The notes beneath the pieces were generated by a model. That model searched no databases. It saw only the letters and a program-made list of their open reading frames with translations, and was not told the DNA's origin. DNA of 7,690 nt. Origin: an uncultured Alistipes sp. GTDB taxonomy: Bacteria; Bacteroidota; Bacteroidia; Bacteroidales; Rikenellaceae. A program made the translations under genes and the position numbers. The DNA lies in NCBI GenBank assembly GCA_958449275.1, contig CAUDHE010000101.1, positions 1 to 7,690 of the forward strand. The letters are read 5' to 3'. Positions 1-4,653 of this stretch are shown one piece after another (positions within the stretch are counted from its first letter, which is position 1; every line of letters begins with the position of its first letter).

Positions 1-140
1 GTGATATTTTCCACTATGTATTTGAGCGGCAGGATGGTTACCGTGATGTCCGCCTGCGCGTCGTTTTTGCGCGAGCCGTTGCACGATGCGGCGCAAATCG
101 CAAGAACGAATGCAACGATTAAGGTATTGAAATGTTTCAT
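1..140 (-). CDS. Metal (zinc/manganese-type) ABC transporter substrate-binding lipoprotein, N-terminal fragment
   Basis: Only the first 46 codons are inside the window; the gene continues past the left edge. The start is the ATG at 138-140, read leftward. The protein opens with MKHFNTLIVAFVLAICAASC, a basic residue followed by a hydrophobic stretch ending in a lipobox-like AASC, so Cys20 should be the lipidated residue. After a short polar linker comes DITVTILPLKYIVENI, which resembles the first beta strand and helix of ZnuA/TroA cluster A-I solute-binding proteins, where a phrase like 'V.I.PLKYLVE.I' follows the lipoprotein linker. Family members capture zinc or manganese in the periplasm and pass it to an ABC permease. 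The metal-binding histidines lie outside the window, so the metal and even the family remain provisional. A TATATTTG box lies 46 bases upstream, and a strong terminator separates it from the DUF1080 gene, so it has its own transcription unit. Confidence 0.65.
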   Translation of the reverse strand, partial: MKHFNTLIVAFVLAICAASCNGSRKNDAQADITVTILPLKYIVENI

Positions 141-186
141 ATTATATTATCTCGGATACGCCCGTCAGCCGTTGCGGGACGTTTCG

Positions 187-194
187 CAAATATA
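187..194 (-). promoter_or_regulatory. Bacteroidetes-type -7 box upstream of the metal-binding lipoprotein gene
   Basis: The minus strand reads TATATTTG, an exact match to the TAnnTTTG -7 consensus of Bacteroidetes sigma-ABfr, 46 bases before the ATG at 140. No clear TTTG/TTG is found 19-21 bases further upstream, so the -33 element is weak or absent. I see no Zur-like palindrome next to it. Confidence 0.5.
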
Positions 195-247
195 GTAATT
201 TTTATTAAAATTGTTGCGAGCCGCAGTCGGTGTAGAGGCCGATTCTC

Positions 248-285
248 TTAAAAAAATACGGTTCCCGATCTTCGGGAACCGTATT
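248..285 (-). terminator. Intrinsic terminator after the DUF1080 gene
   Basis: A perfect 14-base inverted repeat (arms 255-268 and 272-285) has a 3-base loop. Read on the minus strand, the hairpin runs directly into a tract of seven T (250-256, partly within the stem base). It begins about 20 bases after the stop codon at 307-309, as expected for a rho-independent terminator ending the DUF1080 transcript. On the plus strand it is preceded by A residues and has no T tract, so it acts in one direction only. Confidence 0.92.
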
Positions 286-306
286 CGATGCAAGATACCG
301 TAATGT

Positions 307-1602
307 CTACAAAGTGGTGAGCTTGAAGTTCTTCCACAGTACTTTGATGTTGTTGCCGTCGTGGATCTGCAACATGATGCGGCCCGTCTTCGAACCGATC
401 AGTTCGTCGTTGATATCCACCATAGGCTCGCCGTTGAGCCAGGTCTTCACGTTGTCGCCCTCGACGCGCAGACGAAGCGTGTTCCACTCGCCCTCCTTGA
501 GGATCTCCTCTTTCTCGTCGGGGATCTGGATCAGCCAGCCGCGGCCGTAAGATTCATAGATTCCGCCCGTATCGTAACCCTTGGGGGCAACCTCGCACTG
601 CCAGCCGTTCACGATGTTGTTCTTGTAACCGCCCTCCACGAACGAGTGGAAGAAGAGTCCCGAGTTACCGTTCGATGCTTGTTTGAACTCTACCGTGAGA
701 TCGAAATCCTTATAATACTCGCGCGTACCGAGATAGCCGTACTTCAGATCCTCGCCGTTCTCGGTCACCAGGTTGCCGTCCTCGTCTACCGAAACGCGCA
801 TGCTGCCGAACAACTCCCAGCCCGTGAGGTCCTTGCCGTTGAAAAGGCTGACGGTCTTGCCTGCCTTGCGGGGCAACTCCTTGATCTTGATGTTGCGGAA
901 CGATGCGGGATCGCCGTGATCCTGAAGGCAGATTACGCCCTCGTGAGCTAGACCGTACTCGGTGGCGGTGCCCCATTTGCCGCTCGCTTTCTTTGCGAAC
1001 CAGTCGTCGGTCCACGCTTCGAACTCAAGAATCTTCTCGCCGTTGAGCCAGTGCTCCACGTGACCGTTGTCGAAAACGATCTTCGAGGTGTTCCACTGAC
1101 CCTGCGGATTTACATGCATCTTGCTGTAATCGGGCAGGTGCATGGCATAATCAACGCCCAGTTTCTGCCACTCCTCCAGCTTGGCGGGGGCATTGACCTC
1201 TTCCCAACCCTCGTTGTCGATGAGCTGGTATTCGGGGCCCGTAACGTAGGGAACCTTGAATTTGGGGTTTTCCACCACGTGGTAGAGCATGCCGCTGTTA
1301 CCGCCGTGGGTGAGTTTCCAATCCCAAACCAGTTCGAAGTTATCGTATTTTTTGTCGGTTACGATATAGCCCGAAGCGTCGCCGCCTTCGCCCGATGCCT
1401 GAATGCAGCCGTCGACTACACCCCAGCCGCCCGTAAGCTCCTTGCCGTTGAAGTCGCGCCAGCCGTCGAGGTTCTCGCCGTTGAAGAGAAGCTGCCAACC
1501 ATCGGCCTCCTCGGCAGCGGTCAATGTGTTGTGCTGCTTGCACGATGTCGCCATACCCGCTGCGAGGCCGGCAATTGCGACGAATGAAAGAATTTTCTTC
1601 AT
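307..1602 (-). CDS. Two-domain DUF1080 (3-keto-disaccharide hydrolase family) lipoprotein
   Basis: 431 residues. The N-terminus MKKILSFVAIAGLAAGMATSC is a lipoprotein signal with lipobox ATSC and Cys21 as the acylated residue. There is no acidic surface-export signal after the Cys, so periplasmic orientation is more likely than surface display (inference). Two copies of the DUF1080 concanavalin-like fold follow. Domain 1 covers about 34-243 and domain 2 about 249-430. Shared landmarks are LFNGENLDGW (39-48) and LFNGKDLTGW (253-262); GGNSGMLYHVVE (100-111) and NGNSGLFFHSFVE (311-323); EHWLNGE (183-189) and KTWLNGE (386-392); and a C-terminal ICLQDHG/IMLQIHDG strand. The family is often found in glycan-use and sugar-oxidation loci, where some members hydrolyse 3-keto-glycosides; the substrate here cannot be read from sequence. 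The start lies 28 bases after the GLPGLI-like gene with no terminator between, so they may be cotranscribed. A strong terminator follows. Confidence 0.9.
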   Translation of the reverse strand: MKKILSFVAIAGLAAGMATSCKQHNTLTAAEEADGWQLLFNGENLDGWRDFNGKELTGGWGVVDGCIQASGEGGDASGYIVTDKKYDNFELVWDWKLTHGGNSGMLYHVVENPKFKVPYVTGPEYQLIDNEGWEEVNAPAKLEEWQKLGVDYAMHLPDYSKMHVNPQGQWNTSKIVFDNGHVEHWLNGEKILEFEAWTDDWFAKKASGKWGTATEYGLAHEGVICLQDHGDPASFRNIKIKELPRKAGKTVSLFNGKDLTGWELFGSMRVSVDEDGNLVTENGEDLKYGYLGTREYYKDFDLTVEFKQASNGNSGLFFHSFVEGGYKNNIVNGWQCEVAPKGYDTGGIYESYGRGWLIQIPDEKEEILKEGEWNTLRLRVEGDNVKTWLNGEPMVDINDELIGSKTGRIMLQIHDGNNIKVLWKNFKLTTL

Positions 1603-1630
1603 AAGAATGTGTATTAAGTGGTTGAAGTTA

Positions 1631-2200
1631 TTATGATATCTCGGATATGTGTCTTATTTTGAGCAAACAATCGCCGTTCATGTCGCGGGCTTCGAGTATG
1701 AGTCCGGCCAATCGGTCGCTCGTGCGAGCGCCGGCGTCGCTGCGTGGCAGCAGTAGGGTATACCATATTTCCCATGTGCGGTCGTTGAACGAAGCTGTGG
1801 CTCGGCGGCATTCGTAATTCATTATGCGGCGTGTTTCGCCGGTATCTCTCCATGTTATGTCGGACCCGTACGCGAAACATCGCGGTGTTGCTGACGAGCA
1901 ATCCGCATACGTGCCGTCGAAACGGCGGAGCGACATTTTACGATCGCATATAGTTTCTGATTTGAAGCGGCCTTTGCCCGTTTTGCGATACGCGGTATCT
2001 ATTTTCAGATGGATGAAGTCGCTGTGTTCGTGGCAGGTATATTCGTATATGACATCGGTGGAAAATGATGCGGGCATTGCCGCCGAGTCGGCAGCCGATA
2101 CGAATGTGACGCCGTATCCGATGGTAAAAGCTTGAGTTACAGTGGCAATTATTGCCGCCAGGGCCATAGATACATATATATGTCGGATGTTTATTTTCAT
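1631..2200 (-). CDS. GLPGLI-family-like exported protein with degenerate signature
   Basis: 189 residues starting at ATG 2198-2200. Residues 8-24 form a hydrophobic signal segment, with possible cleavage near 35 (VSAAD), and no lipobox. The mature part resembles the Bacteroidetes GLPGLI family: a beta-rich body, then NYECRRATASFNDRTWEIWYT (128-148), matching the family's 'GY.CqKAt..F.GR.w.aWyT' block, and DRLAGLILEARDMNG (162-176) at the position of the eponymous GLPGLI motif. The motif itself is altered to LAGLI, and the usual Gly-Pro-Trp just before it is replaced by DAGARTS. Cysteines occur at 56, 85, 101, 108, 131 and 178 and could form periplasmic disulfides. The function of the family is not established; members are envelope-associated and often near outer-membrane or metal-transport genes. 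A TATATTTG box lies about 30 bases upstream. The DUF1080 gene follows after 28 bases. Confidence 0.75.
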   Translation of the reverse strand: MKINIRHIYVSMALAAIIATVTQAFTIGYGVTFVSAADSAAMPASFSTDVIYEYTCHEHSDFIHLKIDTAYRKTGKGRFKSETICDRKMSLRRFDGTYADCSSATPRCFAYGSDITWRDTGETRRIMNYECRRATASFNDRTWEIWYTLLLPRSDAGARTSDRLAGLILEARDMNGDCLLKIRHISEIS

Positions 2201-2230
2201 TGCGTGGCATCAGATATAATAACGCATTTA

Positions 2231-2238
2231 CAAATATA
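2231..2238 (-). promoter_or_regulatory. Bacteroidetes-type -7 box upstream of the GLPGLI-like gene
   Basis: The minus strand reads TATATTTG, an exact TAnnTTTG match, 30 bases before the ATG at 2200. The -33 position at the expected spacing has no TTG, only an A/T-rich stretch. Predicted transcription start is near 2225, giving a leader of about 25 nt. Confidence 0.5.
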
Positions 2239-2240
2239 GG

Positions 2241-2608
2241 TAAAATGACCGAAAATTTTGTATCGGCGTTATTAAAAATGCCAAAATGGCTACTTGATTA
2301 TCTTCTTTTCGCCGTACCGCGTTCGGTCAGGAGTCGTATTCGATAACGATCGACAGAGATAATTAAACCGCAGAGATCGCGACGTATACGATATATTATT
2401 TAACATAATGCCAATATTACATCAAAAAGTAACAAGTGTCTGTCAGGCTAAATGAAGTGCTTTTTTGATAGCAAGTGGCGCCGATTAGGATTTGTTCCGT
2501 TTGCAAGGAAAAGGCACTGAGGAAATTTTTTATATAAATTTTATGTCGATAATTATGTTAAATAATTTACGCGGAGAAAAAGTCCGCTGCATTTCCGAAG
2601 TCCGAGAT
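2241..2608. other. Gene-free stretch between the XRE regulator and the GLPGLI-like gene
   Basis: About 370 bases with no convincing coding sequence on either strand. The composition is mixed, with AT-rich blocks near 2390-2440 and 2520-2570. The only structure I see is a short hairpin at 2571-2587 (GCGGA/TCCGC arms, seven-base loop) about 20 bases after the XRE stop, followed on the minus strand by a loose AT-rich run; it might weakly terminate XRE transcription but lacks a proper T tract. A small AT stem at 2551-2567 is too weak to interpret. Confidence 0.4.
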
Positions 2609-3064
2609 TTATTCGGGCGATTCGAAACTTTCAAACGTGCGGTCATCGAAAAGAATTATTATGCGTCGGATTTTCTTTTGCGATCCGACGGCCGCGACAG
2701 AATGCAACACCGAGGTCGGAACATCGGGTCTGGTATTTTTGCCCGCATCGGCGACTATGGTCCGATCGGTGTTCGCCTCGGCCCGAGGAACTATCGACGC
2801 GCCGAAAAGATCGGTTGCCGATTGAGGCGCCGAAGAAATGTTCTTTTCCGAAATATCGCGATACATAGGTTTCTGATCGAGAAACAGCCAATCGGGATTT
2901 ATTTGAGGGAAACGCCGCAGGATTTTTTGAACGAGATCGAAACTCGGCTTGTTTCTACCGGCGAGAATATGGGAGATTCCCGAAGGCTGAATCCCGAGTA
3001 ATTCGGCGAGCTTGCTCGGTGTCAGATTCTCGTTTTTCATCAAAGACAACAATTTTTCACGCAT
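2609..3064 (-). CDS. XRE-family helix-turn-helix transcriptional regulator
   Basis: 151 residues from ATG 3062-3064. Residues 3-58 form a Cro/CI-type (HTH_3) domain: LTPSKLAELLGIQPSGISHI (14-33), with SKLAELLG as the positioning helix and QPSGISHILAGRNKPS (26-41) spanning turn and recognition helix. A family-typical FPQINPDWLFLD (52-63) follows. Residues 70-130 form a polar, low-conservation linker rich in Ser, Ala and Thr. The tail KKIRRIIILFDDRTFESFE (130-148) is a beta-like segment that recurs at the C-terminus of many Bacteroidales XRE proteins of this size, probably for oligomerisation (from memory). No peptidase or other effector domain is visible. The gene stands alone, with a consensus promoter giving an almost leaderless mRNA. 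It faces a palindrome-rich gap at 3155-3552, so it may bind there and regulate itself (inference). The target is unknown. Confidence 0.9.
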   Translation of the reverse strand: MREKLLSLMKNENLTPSKLAELLGIQPSGISHILAGRNKPSFDLVQKILRRFPQINPDWLFLDQKPMYRDISEKNISSAPQSATDLFGASIVPRAEANTDRTIVADAGKNTRPDVPTSVLHSVAAVGSQKKIRRIIILFDDRTFESFESPE

Positions 3065-3079
3065 AATCGGTATTTTTTA

Positions 3080-3111
3080 CAAATATAAAACCTTTCTCTT
3101 TTGTAAACAAA
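3080..3111 (-). promoter_or_regulatory. Consensus Bacteroidales promoter of the XRE gene, with an overlapping inverted repeat
   Basis: On the minus strand, TTTG at 3111-3108 is followed by a 20-base spacer and TATATTTG at 3087-3080, an exact match to both the -33 and -7 elements. The expected start point is near 3074, only about 10 bases before the ATG at 3064, so the mRNA would be nearly leaderless. The -33 element lies inside an inverted repeat TTTGT-AA-ACAAA (3100-3111), a plausible autoregulatory operator. Confidence 0.75.
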
Positions 3112-3154
3112 TATTTATTGAGAAATGTAACGGAAACAATTTTGTCAACAGTGT

Positions 3155-3166
3155 TTACAACTGTAA
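3155..3166. repeat. Operator-like palindrome TTACAnnTGTAA, site A
   Basis: TTACA-AC-TGTAA is a perfect 5+2+5 dyad. It is followed directly by TCAAA, giving a 17-base element that matches site D (3486-3502) at every position except the two central bases. On the minus strand its right half overlaps a possible second promoter for the XRE gene: TTTG at 3190-3187, 21-base spacer, TACAGTTG at 3165-3158, one mismatch to the -7 consensus. Likely a protein-binding site; the protein is not known. Confidence 0.55.
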
Positions 3167-3444
3167 TCAAACTATATCGTTAAATACAAAGTCTCTAATT
3201 ATATAAACCTTTAAATTAGTATATATAGTATAATTCATTGGTTATTAGTATTGTTATTGGAGTTGAAATGTGGTTTTTGTGTAGCGGATATGAAAAGAGG
3301 CTTTTTAGGTTGTATATAGTGATGTTATTGTGTATATAAATGTTGTAAAGTACTGATTATTGGTGTTATTCGTCGTGTAATCAAATAGTTTGACATACGC
3401 TTGATTGATGCATGACAAAAACTTTCGTGCGCAGTTTGATTAAT

Positions 3445-3552
3445 ATACAAATGTAACTATCAACATGTGTGAACAGTCTTTTGGGTTACAGATGTAATCA
3501 AATAAAGTTGATACACATTTGTAAATCACCATTAATGCGGTTACATTTGTAA
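3445..3552. repeat. Cluster of four TTACAnnTGTAA-type palindromes, sites C, D, E and F
   Basis: Site C is 3445-3456 (ATACAAATGTAA, one outer mismatch). Site D is 3486-3497 (TTACAGATGTAA, exact). Site E is 3513-3524 (ACACATTTGTAA, two mismatches in the left arm). Site F is 3541-3552 (TTACATTTGTAA, exact). Centre-to-centre spacings are 41, 27 and 28 bases. A TCAAA or TCAAC tag flanks sites C, D and E in varying offset. E and F lie on the -33 and -7 elements of a plus-strand promoter. Dyads of the TACAnnTGTA form are known operators of BlaI/MecI/CopY-type repressors, but no such gene is in the window; the nearby XRE protein is another candidate. Confidence 0.55.
3518..3549 (+). promoter_or_regulatory. 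Candidate plus-strand Bacteroidales promoter inside the palindrome cluster
   Basis: TTTG at 3518-3521, a 20-base spacer, and TACATTTG at 3542-3549 match the -33/-7 consensus exactly with ideal spacing. The -33 box is part of palindrome E and the -7 box part of palindrome F, so a protein bound to either would block polymerase. Predicted start is about 3554-3556. No protein gene lies downstream on this strand, but a plus-oriented intrinsic terminator does. A caveat is that a TTACATTTGTAA dyad necessarily contains a TAnnTTTG string, so the -7 match is not independent of the palindrome. Confidence 0.5.
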
Positions 3553-3555
3553 TAT

Positions 3556-3695
3556 CGTATCTGATTTTCGAGTAAAAATCAAGTATTCTCCCCTACCTGT
3601 TGAACGTTTTTATCGAATTTTCTGTTTTAGGGATATATTATGTTAAAAACTAAACGAATAAGGTAGTCGAATACCCGACTACCCTATTGTTTTTT
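3556..3695 (+). ncRNA. Candidate regulated small RNA of about 140 nt
   Basis: This is inferred, not recognised: the interval is bounded by a consensus plus-strand promoter (3518-3549) and a plus-oriented hairpin plus T tract (3657-3695), with no coding sequence of meaningful length between. The predicted RNA starts with a 7-base stem-loop (TGATTTT 3562-3568, AAAATCA 3575-3581), then an unpaired pyrimidine-rich segment around 3588-3598 (TCTCCCCTACCT) that could act as a seed against purine-rich leaders. A longer-range GTTTTTA/TAAAAAC pairing (3606-3612 with 3644-3650) and the terminator hairpin follow. CTACCT at 3593-3598 is also complementary to AGGTAG (3661-3666) in the terminator's left arm, an alternative fold. 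I cannot match it to 6S, tmRNA, RNase P or SRP RNA. Confidence 0.35.
3657..3695 (+). terminator. Intrinsic terminator, best on the plus strand, possibly shared with the HIT operon
   Basis: GGTAGTCG (3662-3669) pairs with CGACTACC (3676-3683) around a 6-base loop; the stem extends through one A/C mismatch by AATA (3657-3660) with TATT (3685-3688). On the plus strand the stem is followed by G and six T (3690-3695), a good terminator. On the minus strand the same hairpin lies 35 bases after the HIT stop codon but is followed by a poorer run (CGTTTAGTTTTT), so it may also end the recA-rel-HIT transcript, less efficiently. Confidence 0.7.
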
Positions 3696-3723
3696 AATGT
3701 GTTATATAAGTGTAAACAGCCGT

Positions 3724-4110
3724 TTATCTCGATAAGCGAGCTGCTGTTTCTTGAAACTCTTCCGGCGAAAAACTCAACTTCTCACGCTTGAAATCGACGT
3801 CGTTTTCATTGTTCATGGGGATTAAATGGATGTGCGCATGCGGAACTTCGAGTCCGAGAACGACCATTGCTACCTTTTTGCACCCTATTTGCGACTTGAT
3901 TTTGTGCGCGACTTTTTTGGCGAAAACGGTAAGACCCGCCAATGTCTCATCATCGAGATCGAACACGTAATCCACCTCCTTTTTGGGTATAACCAGCGTG
4001 TGGCCTTCAGCCAACGGATTTATGTCGAGGAATGCGTAATAATTCTCGTCCTCGGCCACTTTGTAGCTCGGGATCTCCCCAGCCACGATCTTTGAGAAAA
4101 CGGTTGCCAT
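3724..4110 (-). CDS. HIT-family (histidine triad) nucleotide-binding protein
   Basis: 128 residues, usual for a stand-alone HIT protein. The start is the ATG at 4108-4110, because the family begins at MATVFSKIVAGEIP; an in-frame TTG at 4173 would add 21 residues (RNYDTTARKNN...) that do not look like HIT sequence. Landmarks are FSKIVAGEIPSYKVAED (5-21), FLDINPLAEGHTLVIPK (27-43), where the nucleotide base and ribose bind, and the catalytic triad PHAHIHLIP (90-98) with His91, His93 and His95. HIT proteins hydrolyse nucleoside phosphoramidates or related AMP adducts in the cytoplasm; the physiological substrate is generally unclear. The segment before the triad reads LGLEV in place of the common aGQ.V form, a variant I associate with Bacteroidetes members. 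It follows the 159-residue membrane protein by 59 bases and is the last gene of the probable recA-rel operon. Confidence 0.93.
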   Translation of the reverse strand: MATVFSKIVAGEIPSYKVAEDENYYAFLDINPLAEGHTLVIPKKEVDYVFDLDDETLAGLTVFAKKVAHKIKSQIGCKKVAMVVLGLEVPHAHIHLIPMNNENDVDFKREKLSFSPEEFQETAARLSR

Positions 4111-4169
4111 AATGTCGTAATTTGTGTTGTTTTTTCGAGCGGTAGTGTCGTAATTGCGTAAATATATCG

Positions 4170-4649
4170 TCAATACTCTTCGAATTTGGGCTTGAGTATC
4201 TCCGAATATATTACGGCGCGTTCCAAATCGAATTCGTCGACCATACGTCCGTAATCGTGATTTTTAACAGATTGCGTTTCCGGCGAATGTGTTTTTATCT
4301 TGTTGCCGCCGACACTCTTTGCGGTATTTTTACGCTGTTGCGATTTTGCTGCCGCTACCCTCTCTGTTGCGGACTGTTGCCGTTTCGTTGCATGTGCGAG
4401 CGGATGATCAGGGTCGAGATGTTGCGTATTAGGCACCGTTGCGGGGCGTCGGGCCCCGTGCGGTATCGGCTGCGACATAGGTTCTTGCTCGCCGAATGCG
4501 TTGCGCATGCGTTTGTTCCACTCTCCGCGCAGATTGATGTCGGGAGTGTCATCTTGTTCGACGACCGTGCGGTGTTTTTTCTTTTGATCCTTCTGCAATA
4601 AGGATGTGATCGCACCGGCTATCAATATCACTATCCAAACGTATTTCAT
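4170..4649 (-). CDS. Small membrane-anchored protein of unknown function
   Basis: 159 residues from ATG 4647-4649, only 4 bases after the rel stop, so translation is probably coupled. Residues 3-18 (YVWIVILIAGAITSLL) form one membrane helix; the following KDQKKKHR (20-27) is positive, which with the short N-terminus suggests an N-out, C-in anchor with the rest in the cytoplasm. Residues 28-130 are polar, rich in Gln, Lys, Pro and Thr, and probably disordered. The C-terminus DEFDLERAVIYSEILKPKFE (138-157) is the ordered, conserved-looking part; similar 'FDLrkAVIYSEIL..k' tails close many small uncharacterised Bacteroidales proteins (from memory), suggesting a short binding motif. I do not recognise a function. 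Position after rel and before the HIT gene hints at a link with nucleotide signalling or envelope stress, but that is only context. Confidence 0.8.
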   Translation of the reverse strand: MKYVWIVILIAGAITSLLQKDQKKKHRTVVEQDDTPDINLRGEWNKRMRNAFGEQEPMSQPIPHGARRPATVPNTQHLDPDHPLAHATKRQQSATERVAAAKSQQRKNTAKSVGGNKIKTHSPETQSVKNHDYGRMVDEFDLERAVIYSEILKPKFEEY

Positions 4650-4653
4650 ATCG

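Noticed and set aside
361..951. 196-codon plus-strand frame opposite the DUF1080 gene (and a similar one at 1051-1587)
   Set aside because: Both lie antisense to clear DUF1080 domains and show no family features; shadow frames.
2492..3001. 169-codon plus-strand frame covering the XRE gene, with a possible TTTG...AGGATTTG promoter at 2464-2494
   Set aside because: It begins with TTG, is mostly antisense to a clear helix-turn-helix gene, and the -7 match has two mismatches. No coding evidence.
3448..3455. Minus-strand -7 box TACATTTG inside palindrome C
   Set aside because: No TTG/TTTG lies 19-21 bases upstream on the minus strand; the match is built into the palindrome sequence.
3155..3552. 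CRISPR array or mobile-element ends
   Set aside because: The repeats are short dyads with uneven spacing (41, 27 and 28 bases, then about 290) and no cas genes; no transposase, long terminal inverted repeats or target duplications are visible.
3065..3723. tRNA, rRNA, or a common housekeeping RNA in the gap
   Set aside because: No cloverleaf, no GTTCRANYC T-loop and no recognisable RNase P, tmRNA or SRP core motifs were seen; only the unclassified RNA candidate at 3556-3695 remains.
3724..4173. Longer HIT protein starting at the TTG at 4173
   Set aside because: The extra 21 residues are low-complexity and partly come from a direct repeat in the gap; HIT proteins of this type begin at the ATG at 4110.
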